64,000 nt of DNA from Candidatus Obscuribacterales bacterium (GTDB lineage: Bacteria > Cyanobacteriota > Vampirovibrionia > Obscuribacterales > Obscuribacteraceae): positions 434,001-498,000 of the forward strand of contig JAIETZ010000003.1 of NCBI GenBank assembly GCA_019744775.1, written 5' to 3'. This document shows positions 8,982 through 16,000 of the stretch, piece by piece. Under the pieces are notes generated by a model. It had not been told where the DNA came from. It was given only the letters and a program-made list of their open reading frames with translations, and did not search any database. Position 1 is the first letter of the stretch; each line of letters starts with the position of its first letter. The position numbers and the translations under genes were made by a program.

Positions 8982-9089
8982 ATGCCCTGGAAAGAAGAGA
9001 TGTTCTTTATTGCCCTGTTTTTATTCTTCGTTGCCTTAGTGGGTCTGGGAATTGCCGCCAGCAACGGGTGGTTGGGCTCAGCCTTCTAG
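8982..9089 (+). CDS. Small single-span membrane protein, 35 residues
   Basis: An ATG at 8982, about 10 bases after GGAAGGTGG, opens a 35-codon frame ending TAG at 9089. The product begins MPWKEEMF, has one hydrophobic helix (FFIALFLFFVALVGLGIAA), and ends SNGWLGSAF. The good Shine-Dalgarno, compact topology and position between two minus-strand genes support a real small membrane protein. The function is unknown. Confidence 0.55.
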   Translation: MPWKEEMFFIALFLFFVALVGLGIAASNGWLGSAF

Positions 9090-9093
9090 GCAA

Positions 9094-9495
9094 CTAATCG
9101 TTAAGACTTTTCATAATTGGACACCTATCCAAGGGACCATTAGAAGAACAACTATCAACTAAGGATTTCAGGGATTGCTGAATTCCATTGAGTGCAGCCA
9201 GCTGCTCGTTAGTATCGGCAATTTTTGACGAAATAGCGTCATGCAATTTGCCGCAATTTGCTTTATTGTTTTCGCAAAGATCGAGGAGGTGCTTGATCTC
9301 GTTGAGGCTGAAACCAAACTTTTGAGCGCGCTTGATCAGTTTGACCAACTGCACTGTCTCTGGGGTATATTCGCGGTAGCCGGACGATCCTCGCTCTGGA
9401 GCCTTTATTAATCCACGGCGTTCGTAATACCGTAGGGTTTGAATATTTACTCCCGCTCGAGCGGAGGCCTCGCCAATCCTTAACAATGGGGTCAT
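9094..9495 (-). CDS. merR: MerR-family regulator with mercury-type cysteine triad
   Basis: A MerR-type activator/repressor of about 133 residues from the ATG at 9495: N-terminal winged HTH (LRIGEASARAGVNIQTLRYYERRGLI), a coiled-coil dimer helix, and a metal-binding C-terminus. The three cysteines Cys81, Cys116 and Cys125 are spaced 35 and 9 residues apart. This is exactly the spacing of Cys82, Cys117 and Cys126 that bind Hg(II) in Tn501/Tn21 MerR, and it ends RCPIMKSL like MerR's SCPLIASL. A further Cys74 is present. The frame extends to 9540, but that ATG lies inside a dyad that looks like the operator. No mer transport or reductase gene lies nearby, so the true inducer may be another soft metal. 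Confidence 0.85.
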   Translation of the reverse strand: MTPLLRIGEASARAGVNIQTLRYYERRGLIKAPERGSSGYREYTPETVQLVKLIKRAQKFGFSLNEIKHLLDLCENNKANCGKLHDAISSKIADTNEQLAALNGIQQSLKSLVDSCSSNGPLDRCPIMKSLND

Positions 9496-9525
9496 TTGAT
9501 TGAAAAGTACTCCCGTCACATAGCA

Positions 9526-9553
9526 TTGACCATGTACCATGCCATAGGGTCAA
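9526..9553. promoter_or_regulatory. Candidate MerR operator dyad
   Basis: TTGACC (9526-9531) and GGTCAA (9548-9553) form a perfect 6-bp inverted repeat, 16 bases apart, between the MerR gene and the divergent exported-protein gene. MerR regulators bind dyads of this size inside their promoters. Placement is suggestive; no convincing -10 box at 19-bp spacing is seen. Confidence 0.4.
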
Positions 9554-9733
9554 CTGTCCCTGCCTCTTTCCCCTACTACTATCTTTACTCATATCTGATA
9601 ATCTGCCTATCCACTGATCACGATTTTGCATCAATTTGGCAGCAGTTTTTAGCTAAATCTGCCTAAATAAGCTCCTATGCAATAAGCTGTTATTGATGGA
9701 ATCCAGGTATGGCTTTAGAGGTAATTCTCGAAA

Positions 9734-10147
9734 ATGAGTAATCGAATTGCAATTGCTGCACGTGTTGGTTTGACTCTTTCGACCTTATTGTCAACGGCGT
9801 TTTCCCTTGGTGCAAGCGCATTACCGGCTGAAAAACCTCAGATGAGAGAAGGGGCGCCGACGACTATCGTTGGTGATGTTTATGACTCGGCTTGCTACTA
9901 CACTCGCAAACTCGATAAGCCAGTCAGTCACGAGTGCGCTGTGCAATGCGCCGCCGGTGGTTCGCCATTGGTGATCGTTACGAAAGAAGGCGATGTCTAT
10001 TTGCCCATCGATAATAAAATGCCGGCGCTGGGACAGAACAAGCGATTAGTGAAATTTGGCGGAATGAAAGTTAAGGTAACCGGACATGTTTTTGACCGCA
10101 ATGGCTCAAAAGCTATAGTCATGGATAAGGTCGAACTTGTAAAGTGA
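9734..10147 (+). CDS. Exported small cysteine-containing protein (OB-fold-like)
   Basis: A 137-residue protein with a Sec signal peptide (residues 1-29, ending ASA-LPA). The mature part has a beta-rich layout: IVGDVYDSACYYTRK, then HECAVQCAAGGSPLVIV, then a repeat of short strands (GDVYLPID, RLVKFGGMKVKVTGHVFDRNGSKAIVMDKVELV). The C-terminal half resembles a small OB-like barrel. Three conserved-looking cysteines (one in DSACYY, two in ECAVQC) could bind a metal or form a disulfide. I recognise the general pattern from exported proteins of other environmental bacteria but know no function. It is divergent from the mercury-type MerR gene and may be its target (inference). GAGGTA lies about nine bases before ATG. 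Confidence 0.72.
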   Translation: MSNRIAIAARVGLTLSTLLSTAFSLGASALPAEKPQMREGAPTTIVGDVYDSACYYTRKLDKPVSHECAVQCAAGGSPLVIVTKEGDVYLPIDNKMPALGQNKRLVKFGGMKVKVTGHVFDRNGSKAIVMDKVELVK

Positions 10148-10171
10148 GCTCGGGTTAACGTGGATCCACGG

Positions 10172-10177
10172 TATAAT
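10172..10177 (+). promoter_or_regulatory. Candidate -10 box (TATAAT) ahead of tRNA-Arg
   Basis: A perfect TATAAT lies 59 bases upstream of the tRNA-Arg gene, just after the 12-base palindrome CGTGGATCCACG. No good -35 hexamer is seen at 16-18 bases. Confidence 0.35.
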
Positions 10178-10235
10178 TTTGCACCGCTGGCATGGGTAGT
10201 AACTTCTTGTCAGCTTGGTTAGGCAAGTTCGCCCT

Positions 10236-10308
10236 GCGCTCGTAGCTCAGTGGATAGAGCCCCCGCCTTCTAAGCGGGTTGTCGTTGGTTCGAATCCAAC
10301 CGGGCGCG
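10236..10308 (+). tRNA. tRNA-Arg (anticodon UCU)
   Basis: A full cloverleaf of 73 nt. The acceptor GCGCTCG pairs with CGGGCGC, the D arm is TAGCTCAGTGGATAGAGC, the anticodon loop CTTCTAA gives TCT, and the T arm contains GGTTCGAATCC. The 3' CCA is not encoded. Confidence 0.95.
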
Positions 10309-10399
10309 TACTTTTCCTAAACCAGAAGCGTAGCAAGGGCGGCGATGAGCCGGTCGCTGCAAGGAGAGGACACTAAATGTGTCGTCGGGGCCACCGCCA

Positions 10400-10442
10400 G
10401 CCGGACGGCAAAGCGAAGGTGAAGCGATAGCGGAACCGGAGC
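10400..10442 (+). repeat. GC-rich dispersed element ending in ACCGGAGC (copy A)
   Basis: The core runs GCCGGACGGCAAAGCGAAGG, then TGAAGCGATAGCGG, then AACCGGAGC. It aligns with copies at 5970, 10600 and 41253. It ends eight bases before tRNA-Lys; the whole 10309-10449 spacer is probably part of the duplicated unit that is repeated at 10531. Confidence 0.6.
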
Positions 10443-10449
10443 TATATAT

Positions 10450-10521
10450 GGGTCATTAGCTCAATGGTAGAGCAGTTGCCTCTTAAGCAATTGGTTGATG
10501 GTTCGAGTCCATCATGACCCA
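10450..10521 (+). tRNA. tRNA-Lys (anticodon CUU)
   Basis: A 72-nt cloverleaf. The acceptor GGGTCAT pairs with ATGACCC, the D arm is TAGCTCAATGGTAGAGC, the anticodon loop CTCTTAA gives CTT, and the T arm contains GGTTCGAGTCC. CCA is not encoded. Its 3' half is duplicated downstream. Confidence 0.94.
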
Positions 10522-10599
10522 AAATTTTAGGAAAGAGGGAAGCAGAGGAAGCAAAGCAAGAGCTGCGAAGAGCAGGTCGCTGCGTAGCGAATATGGGTA

Positions 10600-10640
10600 G
10601 CCGGAGGCACGCGAAGGTGGAGCTTTAGCGAAACCGGAGC
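10600..10640 (+). repeat. GC-rich dispersed element ending in ACCGGAGC (copy B)
   Basis: The core runs GCCGGAGGCACGCGAAGG, then TGGAGCTTTAGCG, then AAACCGGAGC. It is the closest relative of copy A and sits at the same place relative to the duplicated tRNA-Lys sequence. Confidence 0.6.
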
Positions 10641-10654
10641 ATAGAGACAAATGT

Positions 10655-10696
10655 CTCTTAAGCAATTGGTTGATGGTTCGAGTCCATCATGACCCA
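10655..10696 (+). pseudogene. tRNA-Lys 3' fragment
   Basis: Identical to the anticodon loop, variable loop, T arm and 3' acceptor strand of the tRNA-Lys gene 175 bases upstream, but with no D arm or 5' acceptor strand. It cannot fold as a tRNA. Confidence 0.85.
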
Positions 10697-10719
10697 AAAT
10701 TTTAGTAACTACGGGAACT

Positions 10720-10959
10720 TTGATTTTCCCAAAGCATCTCAGGCTAATGGCCCCCATCCGGGCTATTAGCCTTGGTATTTCCGACATTCGTGAAGCTCGT
10801 GGTGATCTAGAACATTCAAATGCTGAATTGCGTTCGGCGCTTGAACTGATGCCGACGAATACGGAAATTCACAATCGCGTATTACATGAAGTCTCAGAAA
10901 GAGATGACCGGTGGATTCTTTGTTGGCACAAATTCAATCCAACGAATCGGCAGCATTGA
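10720..10959 (+). pseudogene. Probable coding remnant with TPR-like stretch
   Basis: Between the tRNA-Lys fragment and 11053 there are about 350 bases without a confident gene. A 79-codon frame contains a TPR-like helix pair (ARGDLEHSNAELRSALELMP then TNTEIHNRVL) but starts abruptly without a Shine-Dalgarno. A second frame starting at the ATG inside AGAGATGACCGG runs to about 11050 with a coding-like composition. The two frames may be pieces of one broken gene. Nothing else is seen here. Confidence 0.3.
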
Positions 10960-11052
10960 TGAATACAGTTTGATTTCCAATTGCTCTGTTGGAACTGATT
11001 CAGGCAGAATCATGTTCGTAGGGGTTGCGCACATATTTATGGGTAATTAGGA

Positions 11053-11256
11053 ATGCTAAAAGATGCGCTGAAGTCACATCCGCAATATATGGCGGTCATT
11101 AAGAAAGACAAAATAAATCAACCCTGGTTTTTGGAAGCCGAAAGGCTCTGCCAAGCGATGATTACCCACGGGACAACGCAAACAATTGCCGAGCCGGCAA
11201 ACGCCGCCGAGCGGGTCGCAGTTGAGCGAGCAAAGTCCATACTAGGCATTAGATAA
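11053..11256 (+). CDS. Small hypothetical protein
   Basis: A 67-residue frame with coding-like amino-acid use, ending with an Ala/Glu-rich helix (AEPANAAERVAVERAKSILG). The Shine-Dalgarno is weak (AGGA overlaps the start). A good rho-independent terminator lies 33 bases after the stop, which supports a transcription unit ending here. It may instead be the last piece of the decayed region upstream. No family is recognised. Confidence 0.45.
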   Translation: MLKDALKSHPQYMAVIKKDKINQPWFLEAERLCQAMITHGTTQTIAEPANAAERVAVERAKSILGIR

Positions 11257-11289
11257 CAGATTTCCCAGCCGCCGCACGAAAGTCAAAGG

Positions 11290-11311
11290 AGCACCCGAAA
11301 GGTGCTTTTTT
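11290..11311 (+). terminator. Rho-independent terminator
   Basis: AGCACC, loop CGAAA, GGTGCT, then a run of T (6-bp stem, T6). It closes the small gene upstream and insulates the tRNA-Leu gene. Confidence 0.85.
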
Positions 11312-11366
11312 GGCATTTATGATTGCCAGGGGACTGTGATATGCTGAATAACTCACGTCTACATCC

Positions 11367-11447
11367 GGGCGAGTGGCGGAATGGCAGACGCGCTAGACTT
11401 AGGATCTAGTGTAGCAATACGTAAGAGTTCAAGTCTCTTCTCGCCCA
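11367..11447 (+). tRNA. tRNA-Leu (anticodon UAG)
   Basis: An 81-nt class II tRNA. The acceptor GGGCGAG pairs with CTCGCCC, the anticodon stem CTAGA/TCTAG with loop CTTAGGA gives TAG, there is a long variable arm (TGTAGCAATACGT), and the T arm contains AGTTCAAGTCT. CCA is not encoded. Confidence 0.93.
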
Positions 11448-11472
11448 AATTTTTGTTGAAAGGAATACAACT

Positions 11473-11922
11473 ATGCCTGAAGGGAACACTGTTCGCTTCC
11501 ATCGCGTGCTGCGCGCACCGGCTGAGCGGATTTATCGAGCATTTATTGATCCTTCTGCGATGGAGAAGTGGTTGCCACCAAATGGCTTTACCGGTAAGGT
11601 GCATGAAATGGATGCACGCGTAGGCGGCGGCTACAAAATGTCGTTTACGAATTTCACCACAGGGCATTCACATTCTTTTGGCGGTAAGTATCTAGAATTG
11701 AAACCGTATGAGCGTATTCGTAAAACGGATAAGTTTGATGATCCAAACCTTCCTGGTGAAATGGAAGTGATAGTTGATCTTAGAAAGGTATCTGTCGGCA
11801 CGGAAGTGAATATCGTGCAATCGGGTATCCCGGATATGATACCGACTGACGCATGTTATTTAGGCTGGCAAGATTCACTTACTCTTCTTGCCATGCTCGT
11901 CGAGCCAGAAATTTCCGGGTAA
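11473..11922 (+). CDS. SRPBCC/AHSA1-like START-domain protein
   Basis: A 149-residue cytoplasmic protein of the AHSA1 (activator of Hsp90 ATPase-like) branch of the START/SRPBCC superfamily, which bind hydrophobic ligands. Diagnostic features are the N-terminal FHRVLRAPAERIYRAFIDP, then MEKWLPPNGF, then GGGYKMSF and the strand pair KYLELKPYERIRKTDKF. The C-terminal helix DACYLGWQDSLTLLAMLVEPE is typical (the family's GWxxxLxxLxxxLE). The ligand is unknown. AAAGGA eight bases before the ATG sets the start. It starts 25 bases after the tRNA-Leu gene. Confidence 0.88.
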   Translation: MPEGNTVRFHRVLRAPAERIYRAFIDPSAMEKWLPPNGFTGKVHEMDARVGGGYKMSFTNFTTGHSHSFGGKYLELKPYERIRKTDKFDDPNLPGEMEVIVDLRKVSVGTEVNIVQSGIPDMIPTDACYLGWQDSLTLLAMLVEPEISG

Positions 11923-11949
11923 CTCACCTGTTCTGGCTCATTGTCCTCC

Positions 11950-11972
11950 GTAGGGGCGCATTGCATGCGCCC
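11950..11972 (+). repeat. REP-like palindrome (GTAG foot, 8-bp stem)
   Basis: GTAG then GGGCGCAT-TGC-ATGCGCCC. This perfect consensus copy lies 28 bases downstream of a stop codon. Confidence 0.85.
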
Positions 11973-12124
11973 GGTTCTATGTCCTTTTACAATCTCAATT
12001 ACCACCCCACCCAGGTATCTTCGACGCCTGCTTTATCCAGCTGCAGTATTCATAGCTACTTGATGATGCTTGGTTTTATAATGTGCCATGAAACAATTTG
12101 GTTTGGATTACCATCTAATAGATT

Positions 12125-12805
12125 ATGAATTATAAAATTGCACTACAAGCCTTTCTGGGCGTGCTTTCCACACCAATCATCTTTGGACTTCCGCTATTTC
12201 TTGCGGCAGGCACTTTCGATTATCGGCAAGGTTGGGTTTTTCTTGTCGTCTTTTGTGTAGTCAATGCAATACACGGAATTGATTTGCTTTTACATGATCC
12301 GGAGGTTTTGAAACGCAGGATGCAAGTTGGGCCCATGGCAGAAAAACGTCCGGCTCAACGAATTGTGATGGTTCTCGTGTTGGTTTCATTCTTTCTGGTG
12401 CCAGTAGTTGCCGGATTGGATCATCGGTACGGCTGGTCGAATGTTCCAACGTGGCTTGTGCTCTTCGCTAATTTTTTGATAGCGCTGGCATACGTGATGT
12501 TTTACTTCGTGCTCAAACAAAATCGATTTGCTGCTGCCACTATTGAAGTGGTGCCAGAACAAAAAATCTCATCAAGTGGTCTTTATGGTATTGTTCGCCA
12601 CCCAATGTATTCTGGCGCACTCTGGTTAATAATTGGTATGCCACTAGCGCTTGGATCATATTGGGCGCTCTTGGTTGGTTTATTGATGCTTCCGGGATTG
12701 CATTGGCGTATCCTGGATGAGGAGAAGTGTTTGCTGGCGGAGCTCAAGGGATATCCGGAATATTGTGCCAACGTTAAATACCGGTTGGTTCCAGGGGTGT
12801 ACTAG
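12125..12805 (+). CDS. Isoprenylcysteine carboxyl methyltransferase-like membrane protein
   Basis: A 226-residue integral membrane protein with about five hydrophobic segments. The C-terminal core has the ICMT/phospholipid-methyltransferase signature: SSGLYGIVRHPMYSGAL (SAM-binding RHPxY motif), then RILDEEKCLLAELKGYPEY and VKYRLVPGVY. Such enzymes methylate small or lipid substrates at the membrane using SAM; bacterial members have no prenylated-protein substrate known, so the target is open. Upstream, about 200 bases hold only the REP-like palindrome. Confidence 0.88.
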   Translation: MNYKIALQAFLGVLSTPIIFGLPLFLAAGTFDYRQGWVFLVVFCVVNAIHGIDLLLHDPEVLKRRMQVGPMAEKRPAQRIVMVLVLVSFFLVPVVAGLDHRYGWSNVPTWLVLFANFLIALAYVMFYFVLKQNRFAAATIEVVPEQKISSSGLYGIVRHPMYSGALWLIIGMPLALGSYWALLVGLLMLPGLHWRILDEEKCLLAELKGYPEYCANVKYRLVPGVY

Positions 12806-12832
12806 GCAGGCAGACTCTCAGAGGTGAGGACA

Positions 12833-12859
12833 ATGGCGCAAATTGGATTGCCGGTCTAA
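12833..12859 (+). other. Possible 8-codon leader peptide upstream of the giant gene
   Basis: GAGGTGAGG ends three bases before an ATG that opens an 8-codon frame (MAQIGLPV, stop TAA), 190 bases upstream of the giant gene. The Shine-Dalgarno is far better than chance for so short a frame. It may be a leader peptide or a spurious site. The rest of the 245-base gap holds only a small GTGCC/GGCAC hairpin at about 12898-12910. Confidence 0.25.
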
Positions 12860-13050
12860 TTAACTGTCTACCTCGAAGACTGGTGCTGATAGCTGGAGTG
12901 TGCCAGGGGCACCCAAACAAGGACAGTTACGCCCAGGTATTAATATTGAAACTACCGTATTAGGCTTATTTTGAGGCGAAATGGGAATAATGGACTTAGC
13001 GTATCAGTGCGGTCGGCCGGGCGGGCGACTCTACAAGGGTGGTTCTGTAG

Positions 13051-16000
13051 TTGCGCTCGATTATCTGTTTAGTTTTAGCTCTGGGACTGGTTTTTCAATC
13101 TAGTTGGACTATGTCTGCCTATGGTCAGGATGCTTCGCCTCCGGTTGCCGATAATAGTGCCGCCGGTTTGAATCTAGATTTAGGGTCTACTGATCGCAAT
13201 GTGGCTGCTTCTACGGTTCTGAGTCCGGCAGCTTCGGCGACGATTAACATTGGTGGTCTTAACCGAGTAGTGAGCGCTGCCGACATGTTGACGGCAGCTG
13301 AGTTCGTAGCTGTTAGACAGGTAATGCACACAGGGACCCAGTATTTGCAGCTTAATGACATGGGGGCTGCAATCGGCGGCGGAATGAGGCTTAACGCCAA
13401 TTTGGCCAGCCAAATTAATAGCCTGGTCATTCCCACAAACGTGCATGCTTCGCAAAATGCAGCTGTTTTGCAAACTCTGAACTTAGCCGGTAATTTCACC
13501 AATTCCGGAGTCTACTCAATTCTGTCCACAAATTCTGCTGTTACTTCGGCGGCCATTAATGCCTCCAACATTTACAACAATGCCGGCGCTTTAATTTCGT
13601 CGACCTTAGCTAATTTGACCCTGCATGCAGTTAACAACATAGTCAACGCCGGTACCATTATGAGTGCCGGCAACCTCAATCTGACAGCCGGCGGATCTAT
13701 AAGCAATATGGGTCAACTTGCGGTTATGCAGGCAATGAATACAATGAATTTACAGGCGGCAAGTGTAGTCAACCAGGGACAAATTGCGGCCCAGCTCGGA
13801 AACATCAATGCACTTACGGCTCATGTAACCAATTCAGGCATCATGCAGTCGTTGTCCGGCAGTGTTAATATCCGCAATCTAGTAGGCACACAGCTAGCTG
13901 TCGACGGTATTCTGGGCAGCATCTCGGCTGGGCACAATATCAATTTATCAACGCTGCCAACCGTCAAGGATCTTAATGGTGAGGTCTTATCGAAAGGACT
14001 AATTAGCGTCAGCGGCAATACTCTGTCCGGACAAGCAATTAACCTCACTAGTCCTGAAGGCATAGTAAATGTGCAAGCGGACAGACTAAATGGTCCGGTC
14101 TCTGTTTCGGCAGGAGTTGCTTACGTCGGTGCCAAACATGGCAACTTGAGCTTGAGCAAAATGGAGTTAACCGGCGACCCAATATACTACGCGCAAGGTG
14201 GAGACTTGGATTTAGGTGGATTGTTTTCTGGTGGTTCCACCTTCTCTACAAGTGGCGGCGATTTCATAGCGCTGGCTTCAGGTGACATCAAAGCAACGGG
14301 AGCACCCAGTAATGCGTTGATTGATACAACACCGAATTTGCAATTTGGTTCTATAAAAATGTACGCCGGCGTAGATTTCAGCGTAACAGGTGGAGCAAGC
14401 CCGATTACTTGCACTGATTGTGCACCGCTCTACACAATAACCGGAACAAGTACATCAGGCGGTGATATTAACTTGCCCACCGTTAGCTTGAAGACATCCC
14501 ACGACTTGTTCTCACCTCAAGTAGGAATTCATCTGGAAGCTCGCGATAATGGCTCGCAGACAAAGGGCAATATTACCGTCGCTAATATAACCAACTTGGG
14601 TATTGCTCAACCAAGTTCCCCGTGGCCTGGTTATTTCAATATACACAACACTGTAACTGCCGATGGCAATGTATCACTCGGTTTCATAGACAGCAGTGGA
14701 GTGCAGGGGGGGGATTCCAGTGCTGTCGGTGGTGGCTATGGTGGCGGTGTCGTCATTACTTCCAGCTATGGCAATGTCACGGTAAACGGGGACATTAGTT
14801 TAATGGGTGGTGGCAGTAGCGAAGGTAGCAATAACAGCAACTCAGGTCCAGGAGGCAAAGGCGGCATACTCAGCATTGTCGCCATGCAGGGCAGTATTCT
14901 AGTCGATGGCAATATAAATACATTCGGTGGCGGTAGCGGCGGCGGCGGTGGTGCACGCCTGGCTGGCGACGGCGGCGGCGTTACACTTATGACTAACAAT
15001 GATTCGATCACTGTTAATGGTGCCATCAATAGCTCCGGTGGTGGCGGTGGCGCCGGCGATGGTTCTTCCGGCGGCAGCTACGGCGGCTACGGCGGCAATA
15101 TCTCTGTCTTTACGCGATCGGCAATTACAATCAACGGACCGGTTCTAGCAGCTGGTGGCGGCAATGGTGGGTCAGGTGGTGGAGGCGGCAGCTTAGGTGG
15201 TGGTGGCGGCGGCGGTGGCAATGCGAGTGTCTCCGGCAGCGGAGGGGGCGCCTTCGGAGTCGGCGGACAGCCGGGCGCCGGTGGTGGCGGTTACTTTGGA
15301 GGAGGCAGCAGCGGCATCGGCTCTGGCGCACATGGTGGTGGCGGCGGCGGTGCAACTGGTGGCAATGGCGGTTATACGGCTGGTTCCCAAACAGGAGAAG
15401 ACGGCTCTTTGGGGTTTGGCGGCAATGCATCAGGTCCAGGTGCGGCAGGGCAAGACGCTGGGACAGCAAAAGGCGGCAGCATAAGCCTATCTGGTTCGCA
15501 AGTTCAAGTTACAGAAACAGTTGATTCAGCTTTTGGTTTTTCAACATCACCATTTGCTTCCTATTCTGTGTACGCAGGCGGTGGCGGTACAGTAAGTATT
15601 AGTACGCCTACTGCTGTATTACCAAATGGTGATTATGAAGCAGGATTAGCTACGACTCCTGCTTATTTGGGCTCCAGTTCCTTTACTGTTGGTGGTAGTG
15701 GTTCTTCCGGAGCCATAAATGCCGGCAATGGAATATTTATCAACAGAACAAATGTTGGCACTGATGTAAATTCCGGCACGACAGCAGCCGCTTCAAATTC
15801 AATAACCATCACGAAAAATGGCGGCTCGGCAGTCATTAGTGATGGAGACTTAGTTACCCCGGGAGACTGGATGGCAATAGTGCAAACCGTGCACGGCGGT
15901 CAACAAGTAACCGTAGACGGCACAGGAAATATTACAGCAGGGACTATTGACTTGGGAATTACCTACTATCCAGGGGCAGGCTTCACAAATCTCGTATTGC

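Larger units (their letters stand above)
10480..10705 (+). repeat. 51-bp perfect direct repeat from the 3' half of tRNA-Lys
   Basis: Bases 10480-10530 (from CTCTTAAGCAATTGG through the tRNA 3' end to AAAATTTTAG) recur exactly at 10655-10705, 175 bases later. Each copy is preceded by a copy of the GC-rich element. This looks like a tandem duplication of [element + tRNA-Lys] in which the second tRNA lost its 5' half. An att-like duplication is the other reading, but no integrase is present. Confidence 0.85.

Noticed and set aside
10480-10705. The tRNA-Lys duplication as an integration (att) site of a mobile island.
   Set aside because: The repeat boundary starts inside the anticodon stem-loop and no integrase gene or island lies between the copies; the unit-duplication reading explains both spacers.
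11316-11345. A sigma-70 promoter for tRNA-Leu (TTGCCA and TATGCT).
   Set aside because: The spacer is only 11 bases; no better pair was seen.
12806-13050. A c-di-GMP (GEMM) or other riboswitch in the leader of the giant gene.
   Set aside because: GC-rich pieces and a small hairpin are present but the conserved core of GEMM-I or GEMM-II is not seen.
15131-15469. A 112-codon minus-strand frame rich in Arg, His and Cys across the Gly-rich block.
   Set aside because: It is the antisense of repetitive GGN codons in the giant gene; composition is an artefact.
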